A stretch of 64,000 nt of DNA from Geobacter sp. UBA5735 (lineage in GTDB: Bacteria; Desulfobacterota; Desulfuromonadia; Geobacterales; Geobacteraceae). A program made the position numbers and the translations under genes. Shown here one piece after another: positions 7,474 to 14,551 of this stretch. Within the stretch, counting starts at the first letter, position 1. Every line of letters starts with the position of its first letter. The DNA is taken from positions 12,606 through 76,605 of the forward strand of contig DIFZ01000024.1 of NCBI GenBank assembly GCA_002419385.1, written 5' to 3'. The notes under the pieces were generated by a model, which made no database searches, was not told the origin of the DNA, and saw only the letters and a program-made list of their open reading frames with translations.

Positions 7474-8823
7474 CTACGGAGCTTTCATTTCTTCCATGAC
7501 CAATGCCTTGCCCACCAGGTCCATCACGCCGCCGCACACCGTAGCCCCCATGCCGTAATGCTTCAGGACAAGGGGGAGTTGTGCTTTGCAGCTGGCACAG
7601 GGCGCAGCGACATAATCCAGCGGCTGAAGCGCTTGTATCTGCCGAGCTTTCATTTTTCCGAACTGCATGCGCAAATCGTGCATTTCGTCCATGAGCAGAC
7701 CGGAACCGCCCCCGCAGCAGAAATTGCGCTCCCGGTTGGGGGACATTTCGACGAATTCTTCTACGCAGGCCTTGACGATCTGCCTCGGCGAATCCAAAAG
7801 TCCTGTCCCTCTGCCATAGTTGCAGGAGTCGTGGAGCGTTGCCCTCAGGGGCAGCCGGGTGAGATTCAGCTCCGGGAGCCGTTTCGCCACGTAATCCAGG
7901 ACATGTTCCAGATGAAAAGGAACGGGGCCGTTCGCACCTTCGGCATACATCCGGGCTGCACGCCAGCCATGGCCGCACTCTCCCAGAATCACATGCCTGG
8001 CACCGACCGCCGCCGCAGCCGTCCGCATACGTCGGTCATGCTTTTTAAGAATCTCCACATCGAAGTGAAGGCCGTAGTTCGCAGCCTCAAGCATGACCGA
8101 AGAGAGAGTCCAGTCGACTCCCAGTATGTGGAAGACCTTGGCTGCCCCCAGCAGTGTCTCCACATTGGTAAAGAGTTCTGATGATGACGGCAGGAACAGG
8201 ACTTCGGTGTGCGGTTTGTCAACCGGAATCCTGATGTCGATGCCGGTTTCATCGCGCAATTCGTCTTCCAGAAAGGAGCAGCTGTCGATGATGGCCGGCT
8301 TGAGAATTCCGCTGTTGTTTCCCGTCTGGAGTTCATTGCGGCCGATAGTGACCAGAAAGCTCGGTGCAATCCCCATCCGGAGCAGGATGTTGCGCCCGGC
8401 AAGGACGATTTCTCCCGTGTCGATACCGCAGGGGCAATAAACGGCACAGCGGCGGCACACGGTGCACTGGTAAAAGTAGCTCGCCCACGTGTCGAGAGTA
8501 TCGGCATCGAACTCCCGTGCGCCGGCAAAACCGCGGAACAGTCTGCCGGACCAGGTGAAATACCTCGCGAATATGCTGCGCAGCAGACCGGCCCGTGCTG
8601 CGGGCAGGTTATTGAAATCGTCCGTCCCCAGGTAACTGTGGCAGGCTTTGGCACACGCCCCGCACCTGGTGCAGGTTTCCAGCATGACCGAAAACGACCT
8701 GGCAAATTTCCTGAACTCATCCAGCAGGTCGAGAGTCCGTTCCTTCATGGAAGACTCGTCGACCTGTTCGATGCCGAGATGGTGCAAATCCTCCTTTTTC
8801 GCCGGATGATAGGGCAGGTTCAC
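7474..8823 (-). CDS. dsrK: DsrK/HdrD-like Fe-S oxidoreductase
   Basis: 449 residues. Two 4Fe-4S ferredoxin motifs (CTRCGACAKAC and CTVCRRCAVYC) precede two CCG-type cysteine-rich domains (HDSCNYGRG with NFCCGGGSG, and APCASCKAQL), the unusual-cluster site of HdrD/DsrK. In sulfate reducers DsrK is the cytoplasmic catalytic subunit that reduces the DsrC trisulfide with quinol electrons delivered by DsrM. The GTG start overlaps the dsrM stop (GTGA), so the two are translationally coupled. No dsrAB, dsrJ, dsrO or dsrP lies nearby; the module resembles the minimal DsrMK type. The assignment rests on motif order and on the dsrM and dsrC neighbours. Confidence 0.85.
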   Translation of the reverse strand: MNLPYHPAKKEDLHHLGIEQVDESSMKERTLDLLDEFRKFARSFSVMLETCTRCGACAKACHSYLGTDDFNNLPAARAGLLRSIFARYFTWSGRLFRGFAGAREFDADTLDTWASYFYQCTVCRRCAVYCPCGIDTGEIVLAGRNILLRMGIAPSFLVTIGRNELQTGNNSGILKPAIIDSCSFLEDELRDETGIDIRIPVDKPHTEVLFLPSSSELFTNVETLLGAAKVFHILGVDWTLSSVMLEAANYGLHFDVEILKKHDRRMRTAAAAVGARHVILGECGHGWRAARMYAEGANGPVPFHLEHVLDYVAKRLPELNLTRLPLRATLHDSCNYGRGTGLLDSPRQIVKACVEEFVEMSPNRERNFCCGGGSGLLMDEMHDLRMQFGKMKARQIQALQPLDYVAAPCASCKAQLPLVLKHYGMGATVCGGVMDLVGKALVMEEMKAP

Positions 8824-9641
8824 GTCTGCCCTCCCCTATCCACCGGTCCCTGTGCAGCTGCGTGAAGGGCAGCATGAACCCTGCGTGCCGCAAAGCGCGA
8901 CCGGGGAGCGGCGCCTTCCGCGGTCGGACTGGCCGGGGGAGCTTCCATGAGCATCGCCCGGTTGACGATGGAACCGGCAGCGTGGAGCAGGCGTGAAAAG
9001 GGGAAATACAGCAACAGGATGTTCGCCAGCAGAAAATGGCTGACGAACATCGGGCTGTCGGGCAGCGCCGCGGAACGGAACATGATGAGATCGCTCATGT
9101 AAGCCCTGACGGCGGGGAGATCCGCTTGAAAACCGGGCAGGTACATCATGATTCCCGAGACGGCAAGCGCCATGAGCAGCAGCAGGTTGAAAAAATCTTC
9201 CGCCACGGAAAGCTTCCTGACCTCCGGATTGACGATTCTGCCGATGAGAAGCGCGTAAAGCGAGAGCACCATCACGCCACCCGACAGCCCTCCCAGCAAT
9301 TTTGACATGAATCGGCTCGTTCCAGGGCTCACGCCGACAAGGGTAAACTGGTCACGAAGACAGTATATCCCGACCACATGGCCTGCGATAACCAGCCCCA
9401 GAGACAGGTGGAACAGCCAGACCCGAAGCCAGAGTGCCTTGTCTTCGCGGAAAATGCGGCCGCAGAAAAAAAACTCCCCTGCGAGAGCCGCGACCTTTCC
9501 CATCGTGTTCCGTGGTGCGGGAAAAAGCGTGATGTGGAACGGGACAGGCTTTTTCAACCATCCCGCGATCTTCATAACCGTTCCGGAGATGAAGACAGCA
9601 CAAGCCGTATAGGGAAGAAGTGCTCCCAGCAGAAACTCCAT
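8820..9641 (-). CDS. dsrM: DsrM/NarI-like membrane cytochrome b
   Basis: 273 residues with five or six hydrophobic segments and candidate haem-b ligands in HLSLGLVIAGHVVG and in FVSHFLLANILLLYFPFSRLLHAAG, the pattern of NarI/DsrM quinol-oxidising subunits. The C-terminal 45 residues are cytoplasmic-looking and rich in Ala, Arg and Pro. It is expected to oxidise menaquinol (or reduce menaquinone) and exchange electrons with the coupled DsrK. It starts 22 bp after dsrC. Confidence 0.85.
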   Translation of the reverse strand: MEFLLGALLPYTACAVFISGTVMKIAGWLKKPVPFHITLFPAPRNTMGKVAALAGEFFFCGRIFREDKALWLRVWLFHLSLGLVIAGHVVGIYCLRDQFTLVGVSPGTSRFMSKLLGGLSGGVMVLSLYALLIGRIVNPEVRKLSVAEDFFNLLLLMALAVSGIMMYLPGFQADLPAVRAYMSDLIMFRSAALPDSPMFVSHFLLANILLLYFPFSRLLHAAGSIVNRAMLMEAPPASPTAEGAAPRSRFAARRVHAALHAAAQGPVDRGGQT

Positions 9642-9663
9642 GCATCATCCTTGCTGCATCGTG

Positions 9664-9981
9664 TTACAGGCAACCTGCCGGCTTGGGAAGGCCTGCCACT
9701 TTGCAGGCTCCTTTCGCGGGACCGGGTGGGAACAGATCCTCGATCTCCTTCAAGGCCAGCCCGGTATCCTTGCAGAGCTTCCGGATCATCGGAGCAATGC
9801 GGAACCGCTCATAATAATCACGCAGGTAGTAGATCACCCGCCAGTGATTGTCCGTAAACTCTGCAATGTTCACCAGTGCCCCGTATGCCCTGGCCACATC
9901 CTCGCTCCATTCTTCCGGATGCACGAGAAAACCATCTTCGTTGAGTTCAACAAGTTTTCCGTTAACCTTGAGATACGCCAT
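9664..9981 (-). CDS. dsrC: DsrC/TusE-family sulfur carrier with both redox cysteines
   Basis: 105 residues, the normal DsrC size. The family core includes WSEDVARAYG and FTDNHWRVIYYLRDYYE. The C-terminal arm carries Cys93 and the penultimate Cys104 separated by ten residues, the pair that defines true DsrC and forms the DsrC trisulfide; TusE-type proteins keep only one. As substrate protein it would shuttle sulfur or electrons with DsrK, encoded two genes downstream. No sulfite reductase gene is present in the window, so its sulfur donor is unknown. Confidence 0.92.
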   Translation of the reverse strand: MAYLKVNGKLVELNEDGFLVHPEEWSEDVARAYGALVNIAEFTDNHWRVIYYLRDYYERFRIAPMIRKLCKDTGLALKEIEDLFPPGPAKGACKVAGLPKPAGCL

Positions 9982-10090
9982 GACATTACAGCCCTGAATT
10001 CACGTTGTCCCAGTGAACTAGTTTATGGTAAAAGTCTTGCGCGGTGTTCCCGTCGCGGGGCAGGAGGCTGCCAACCGGTTGCGTCCAGGT

Positions 10091-10261
10091 TCAGCTGCCG
10101 TATATATTGCTCAGGGTATAGGTAAGACACTTGGTGCATTGCCATTTGTATTGGCCCAAATGATCATGGCAGAACCATGCACCACATTTCGAACATTTCT
10201 TGTTCAGGTAGTACTCGGTATCTATCTCTTTGTTGCATGTGGCACATTTTTCAATCGACAT
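10091..10261 (-). CDS. Small zinc-ribbon protein in the Mo regulon
   Basis: 56 residues with regularly spaced metal ligands: CATC (6-9), CSKC (23-26), CHDH (31-34) and CTKC (42-45), which suggests two structural zinc sites. The start at 10261 has AAGGGA six bases upstream and directly follows RNA leader B and its terminator, so this is the first gene read if termination is avoided. Function is unknown; a role in protein binding or metal delivery is only inferred. The 110-bp gap to dsrC shows no terminator. Confidence 0.75.
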   Translation of the reverse strand: MSIEKCATCNKEIDTEYYLNKKCSKCGAWFCHDHLGQYKWQCTKCLTYTLSNIYGS

Positions 10262-10283
10262 GGGTATCCCTTTCAGATTCCGG

Positions 10284-10330
10284 AAAAATAAACGCACCCC
10301 TGAAATGCCGGTATAAGCGGCTCTGGTGCG
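10284..10330 (-). terminator. Leader terminator (attenuator) B
   Basis: On the minus strand CGCACC (10325-10330) pairs with GGTGCG (10293-10298), with an inner GCCG/CGGC pairing, followed by TTTATTTTT. It stands 23 bp before the zinc-ribbon start and overlaps the 3' foot of RNA leader B. Confidence 0.75.
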
Positions 10331-10374
10331 GGTTTCGTTGGGTCTGCTGAAGCAGAGGACGAAATGTGCGCTCT
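10325..10374 (-). ncRNA. Conserved Mo-regulon RNA leader, copy B (riboswitch candidate)
   Basis: Same three-helix element as copies A and C: GCG/CGC foot, TTTCGT/ACGAAA middle helix, TCTGC/GCAGA apical helix, with loops CACA/CC and CC/CCCA. Here it lies inside an operon, between the DUF2292-like gene and the zinc-ribbon gene. It would therefore control the downstream zinc-ribbon-dsrC-dsrM-dsrK part independently of the first gene. Its foot shares bases with terminator B. Confidence 0.75.
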
Positions 10375-10445
10375 GGCTGTTGTGTGGAATGGCCGACAAA
10401 AGGATCGGAGTGCACGGAGATTGCCTTGCAGCGATGGAACATAAC

Positions 10446-10688
10446 CTACTTGAATGTTTCGGTTTTCTCTATATAGCTGACCCCTCCGTCCTTGAAGGAA
10501 ATGACCACTTTCCCGGAAAAATTGTCCGGAATTATGTTCAACTCCGAAAGAGTGTCGGAAACTTTCCTCTTCCAGACCGAATTCGGCACCCTTATGTCTG
10601 TGACGACTTGCCTTCGCATGAAATTTTTCGATGCCCCCCCGAAAGCCCATGGCCATGGAAATTCCGTACCAGCACCGGCATTTTCCAT
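10446..10688 (-). CDS. Small DUF2292/YezD-like protein
   Basis: 80 residues. The C-terminal segment GKVVISFKDGGVSYIEKTETF fits the DUF2292 (YezD) pattern of a small beta hairpin ending in a VxxIEKTE-type motif. Family members often sit near sulfur-assimilation genes (recalled), which fits the downstream dsrC. The start at 10688 has GGAGG with a 6-nt spacer; a start 23 codons later lacks a good ribosome site. It is the first gene after the divergent ModE-like box 3 promoter. Function is unknown. Confidence 0.65.
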   Translation of the reverse strand: MENAGAGTEFPWPWAFGGASKNFMRRQVVTDIRVPNSVWKRKVSDTLSELNIIPDNFSGKVVISFKDGGVSYIEKTETFK

Positions 10689-10862
10689 GCGAAGCCTCCG
10701 CTTCCCGTTTCCTCTTGGAATGTACTCAGTGAATGAATTGCTGCGTGGTGTTCAGGCATTGCGGCTTAGTGGCAAACAGAGCCAGGCCTGAGGTTTTCAA
10801 TCGACAACGCAGTTCAACCAGTCAGAAAAAAAAGCTGTTTCCGGATGGAAATCACCTATCGT

Positions 10863-10904
10863 TTGCACCATTCGTTATATATATTATTAAACAACGGAGT
10901 GCAA
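10863..10904. promoter_or_regulatory. ModE-like box 3 in a divergent promoter
   Basis: CGTTATATA (10873-10881), N6, TAAACAACG (10888-10896). Both strands carry a promoter across it. Minus: -35 TTGCAC (10899-10904), 17 nt, -10 TATATA (10876-10881), towards the DUF2292-like/zinc-ribbon/dsrCMK unit. Plus: -35 TTGCAC (10863-10868), 16 nt, -10 TATTAA (10885-10890), towards the molybdate transporter. One bound dimer could repress both directions. Confidence 0.8.
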
Positions 10905-11101
10905 GAGAATTTTTCTGCCCGGCACCCATGGTCATCCCGCAAATCCCGTAAACATTCTTGACGATGCGCGACCGAACGGGTAACCTTGCACATCGGCGTG
11001 ATGGTCACTTACCGCGGACGGCCATGCTCCCGCGAACCTCCAGAAAAGATTCAAACGAGCAAATCGCCCCGGCCGACATTACAACCTGGATATTGAAATA
11101 C

Positions 11102-12262
11102 ATGAGAATCGGTTCATTCGAATTCAACCTTCGCGAGCTTTCCGGATCTCTCGGCGACATGGGCACCTTCGTGCCGCTGGCAGTCGGGTACATCGCGGTC
11201 TGTGGCATGGAGCCCGCAGGGATCCTGCTGATGATGGGCCTGGCGAATATTGCCACCGGCCTGTACTACCGGCTGCCAATTCCCATCGAACCGATGAAAG
11301 TCATCGCCGCCGCGGCAATTGCGCAGCAGTGGCCGCCGTCGATGATCCTGGCATCAGGATTCTCCATGGGCATCATCTGGATGCTCATTGCCGCTACAGG
11401 GGCGGCCTCCCGTGTAGCGAACCTGACTCCTTCTGCGGTTGTTCGCGGCATCCAGGTAGCGTTGGGAATTCTTCTGGCAATTGAGGCCGGAAAACTGCTT
11501 TCCACCTCCTGGCTTCTGGGCGGACTGGGCCTTGCGATCGGCATCGGCTTTCGGAAATGCCGCCATGCGCCGGCGGCCGTTGTGCTGGTTCTGCTGGGAG
11601 TCGCGATCATGATGATCAACGGCACGTTCAGCCAGGTCATGAGCCCGGAGATTACCCTTCCTCACCTTGCCACCTTCAGCCTCGGGGAAGTCTGGCAATC
11701 CCTGGTCCAGGCGGGATTTGCCCAGATACCGCTCACCGTGACCAATGCCACCATCGCCACATCGTGTCTCATTTCCTCCTACTGGCCCGAACGACAGGTC
11801 AGTCCGCAGCGGCTTTCCGTCAGCCAGGGGATTATGAACCTGTTTTCTCCTTTTTTCGGCGGCATGCCCATGTGCCACGGTGCGGGCGGCTTGGCCGGCC
11901 AGTACTATTTCGGAGCACGGACCGGCGGCACGAACATAATCGAAGGAATTATCGAAATCATTCTCGGACTCTTCTTCGCCGCTTCGGTGGCTGGGCTGTT
12001 TGCTTCTTTTCCCCAGGCCGTGACCGGAACCATGCTGATGCTCGTGGGATTTGAGCTCATAAAGTTTGCCCGTGACGTGCGTGGCTCGCGGGACACACTT
12101 GCCATGGCAATGACCGTTGCGGTATCCCTGGCGTCAAATATGGCATTCGGCTTCCTTGCAGGCTTGCTGGTAAACCGAATGCTGCCGTATATGAACACTG
12201 AAAAACAGCATCCGAAGAAACCCCGTCAATCTCCCCAAAGATCATCCGGGAACGGAGAGTGA
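11102..12262 (+). CDS. MOT1-type molybdate transporter
   Basis: 386 residues with about ten hydrophobic helices. The signature ELSGSLGDMGTFVPLAVGY near the N-terminus and PIPIEPMKVIAAAAI shortly after match the two conserved motifs of the MOT1 (SulP-related) family of high-affinity molybdate transporters. It is a secondary carrier, unlike the ModABC system, for which no genes are seen here. The start at 11102 fits the family's N-terminus but has a weak ribosome site; in-frame starts back to 10958 would add up to 48 polar residues. The divergent ModE-like promoter upstream supports molybdate as substrate. Sulfate cannot be excluded from sequence alone. Confidence 0.8.
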   Translation: MRIGSFEFNLRELSGSLGDMGTFVPLAVGYIAVCGMEPAGILLMMGLANIATGLYYRLPIPIEPMKVIAAAAIAQQWPPSMILASGFSMGIIWMLIAATGAASRVANLTPSAVVRGIQVALGILLAIEAGKLLSTSWLLGGLGLAIGIGFRKCRHAPAAVVLVLLGVAIMMINGTFSQVMSPEITLPHLATFSLGEVWQSLVQAGFAQIPLTVTNATIATSCLISSYWPERQVSPQRLSVSQGIMNLFSPFFGGMPMCHGAGGLAGQYYFGARTGGTNIIEGIIEIILGLFFAASVAGLFASFPQAVTGTMLMLVGFELIKFARDVRGSRDTLAMAMTVAVSLASNMAFGFLAGLLVNRMLPYMNTEKQHPKKPRQSPQRSSGNGE

Positions 12263-12401
12263 TGCATCCGGAAAAACGCGGGCAGGCAAAGCCCCGCCCC
12301 TCGTTCTCACGTCGTCACTAACAGGCTGTCACTGTTGGAAAAAATATGATAGAAAAGAAACAGAAAATACAGATCCTGCACCAAAACCGGAGGGAATTTA
12401 C

Positions 12402-13214
12402 ATGCTGAAGGGAAAGAAAATCGGCTTTATCGGCGGCGGCAACATGGCCGAAGCAATCGTAAAAGGCCTGCTTGCCGGGGGAGTTGCCACACACGACATA
12501 ACCCTCGCCGAACCGGTTGCGCAACGCCGGGACTACCTGCTGGCCAGCTATGGGGTCACTGCGGTCGACGACAATGGCAGCGCCCTTCAGGCGGCCGACA
12601 TCGTCATCCTGGCAGTAAAGCCCCAGGTCTGCATGACTGCGCTCCGATCACTGCCGGGCGATGCGTGTTCAGGAAAGCTCTTCATCTCCATCATGGCCGG
12701 AGTAACGACCCAGGCGATTGAAAACGCCCTGGCAAAGGGGGTGCGCGTGATCCGGGTTATGCCCAACACACCCGCCCTGGTTCTTCAGGCGGCATCAGCC
12801 ATTGCCCCTGGCACCAGCGCAACCGCCGGTGACCTGTCCCTGGCTCTTGAAATATTCAATCTGCTGGGCACCGCCTGCACCGTGGAAGAGAAACTTCTGG
12901 ACGCAGTGACAGGCCTTTCCGGAAGCGGCCCCGCCTATGTGTTCACGTTCATAGAAGCGCTCTCGGACGCAGGGGTCAAAAACGGCCTTCCGCGGGACAA
13001 GGCAACCCTGCTGGCAGCCCAGACCGTGCTGGGTTCCGCCAAAATGGTGCTTGATACGGCTGAACATACGGGAGTCCTGAGGGACCGGGTGACCTCGCCG
13101 GGGGGAACGACCATCGCCGGCCTGCACGCCCTTGAGCAGGCGGCTTTCAGGGGCGCGATCATGAATGCCGTTGACATGGCGACAAAGAGATCGGAAGAAC
13201 TGGGCAAATCCTGA
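12402..13214 (+). CDS. proC: Pyrroline-5-carboxylate reductase
   Basis: 270 residues, the usual ProC length. It catalyses the last step of proline synthesis, NAD(P)H reduction of pyrroline-5-carboxylate. The dinucleotide-binding GFIGGGNMAEAI is at residues 8-19, and the C-terminal family signature is in SPGGTTIAGLHALE. AGGGAATT precedes the ATG. It follows the molybdate transporter by 139 bp and is convergent with the next gene, only 7 bp away. Confidence 0.96.
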   Translation: MLKGKKIGFIGGGNMAEAIVKGLLAGGVATHDITLAEPVAQRRDYLLASYGVTAVDDNGSALQAADIVILAVKPQVCMTALRSLPGDACSGKLFISIMAGVTTQAIENALAKGVRVIRVMPNTPALVLQAASAIAPGTSATAGDLSLALEIFNLLGTACTVEEKLLDAVTGLSGSGPAYVFTFIEALSDAGVKNGLPRDKATLLAAQTVLGSAKMVLDTAEHTGVLRDRVTSPGGTTIAGLHALEQAAFRGAIMNAVDMATKRSEELGKS

Positions 13215-13221
13215 CAGGCTG

Positions 13222-14067
13222 CTAAAACATGAGACCGTATTCCCGCTCCAGGTACTGGAACGCCCTCTTGATCCGGGTTTTCAGCGTCACCTCGTTGACC
13301 GGCTTGAAAATGCAATCGAAGAAACCCTTGCCAAGCGCTTTGGCCTCTTCCTCTGTTTCGTTGCTGCCGGCCATCAGAATGAACGGAATATACCGCATTT
13401 CCGGCAGATTCCGCAGAGCATCGAACAGGCTGTATGCGTCAAGCTTCGGCACCATCTTTTCAGTCACGATAACCTGTGGCATCTCGGATATTGCGGTCTT
13501 GTAGGCCTCCATCCCATCAGCGGCAACCTTGACCCGATAACCTTCCTTGACAAGTATCTGATTCCACATCGTTGCCAGCAGGCTGTCTTCCCCGACGAGC
13601 AGAAGCGTTTTCTCCTGCTGGAAAGAAGGTTCCTTGCCCAGGTAGTGCCTGCAGATCGCCTCAGTTATTTCCTTTCTGGTGCCGATAAAGGGGATCACCT
13701 TCAGTCCATGATTGGCTGCGATATTGGACACGATTCTGGTCTCCGTCGGGTCCGCCATTGCCAGAGCAAGTCTGCCATTCTCGATTTTCAGGGGAAACAG
13801 CATGTTCTGCATCGCCACGTCCGCAGGAATGATGGCGAGCAATTCGGCTGAGAAACTGTGCCGGGCGAAACTTCCGACCACCTTGTAGCCGTACTGTTCC
13901 GCAAGAGCCGCGGCAAGCTCTTCGCCGGTTATCAGTTCCGTCTCTTCAAGCAGGGCGCCCAACCGTTTCTTCAGCCTCTTGGATCGTGCAAGAGTCCTGA
14001 GCATGGTCTTTTCCGTAATGAGCCCCTGTTCAATGAATATCTCACCCAGCAGCTTTCTCTTCGCCAT
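13222..14067 (-). CDS. MshEN domain fused to a degenerate receiver domain
   Basis: 281 residues. Residues 1 to about 150 match the N-domain of secretion/pilus ATPases (LLGEIFIEQGLITEKTML, later LALAMADPTE), a fold that in MshE binds c-di-GMP. The remainder is a CheY-like receiver (KTLLLVGEDS to FDCIFKPVNE). The phosphorylation Asp is replaced by Glu (VIVTEKMVP) and the switch Thr by Ala, while the C-terminal Lys is kept. It is therefore probably not phosphorylated and may be a constitutive or c-di-GMP-sensing adaptor (inference). GGGGAG precedes two adjacent ATGs; the second was chosen for spacing. It is related to the N-domain of the ATPase at 20786-22717. Confidence 0.75.
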   Translation of the reverse strand: MAKRKLLGEIFIEQGLITEKTMLRTLARSKRLKKRLGALLEETELITGEELAAALAEQYGYKVVGSFARHSFSAELLAIIPADVAMQNMLFPLKIENGRLALAMADPTETRIVSNIAANHGLKVIPFIGTRKEITEAICRHYLGKEPSFQQEKTLLLVGEDSLLATMWNQILVKEGYRVKVAADGMEAYKTAISEMPQVIVTEKMVPKLDAYSLFDALRNLPEMRYIPFILMAGSNETEEEAKALGKGFFDCIFKPVNEVTLKTRIKRAFQYLEREYGLMF

Positions 14068-14371
14068 CATCTCTCCCCGTTGCACGAATCTGTCTATTTC
14101 TCATCTTAGTTGCGTATTGTAACCCGAACAGGCCAACAAATCCACCAGCAATGAATTCGCAGGCACCTCGACCGCCGCACAAAGTGCGCGTTCCATCCAG
14201 CGCATCCAGGAACCTCATCCATGACCTGCTGCAAACGCACAGGTCATTCCTGCCCGTGCTCTTTGGGGCCCGTCAATGCCAATCCGCAAAGAGTACTGAT
14301 CGGCCGGACCGCAAAAAACTTTACCGCATTCGGTCAGAGCCCGTTTCTTGCCGACGACGCATCGGCCGCGG
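14068..14371. other. Intergenic stretch, nothing recognised
   Basis: About 300 bp between two minus-strand genes. A search of both strands by eye gave no gene, strong terminator or repeat. Confidence 0.6.
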
Positions 14372-14551
14372 TTACCCGCTGTCCCGCGGCTTGTTGCATG
14401 ACTCGTACAACTCGATCTGTTCCCTGAGCGAAAGCTTGCGCTTGCGGCAACAAGAATTCCCGCTGCGGAGACACATCCGGCACCTTGCGTCACTGCACCA
14501 CTGGCAGGACCGGCAATCGGGACACGGGTGTTTTTTGACTTCGTCACTCAT
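14372..14551 (-). CDS. Cys-rich mini-protein coupled to the hybrid kinase
   Basis: 59 residues with nine Cys, most in the run CPDCRSCQWCSDARCRMC, then a basic C-terminal half with LSLREQIELYESC. The ATG overlaps the end of the kinase frame (ATGAGTGA), so translation is coupled. The spacing suggests metal or Fe-S binding, but no family is recognised. It is the last gene of the substrate-binding protein/kinase operon. Confidence 0.65.
   Translation of the reverse strand: MSDEVKKHPCPDCRSCQWCSDARCRMCLRSGNSCCRKRKLSLREQIELYESCNKPRDSG

Noticed and set aside
6143..10850. Similar A-rich runs followed by AGCTGT near 6147 and 10827
   Set aside because: They lie upstream of the promoter in one locus and downstream in the other, so a shared function is unlikely; low complexity explains the match.
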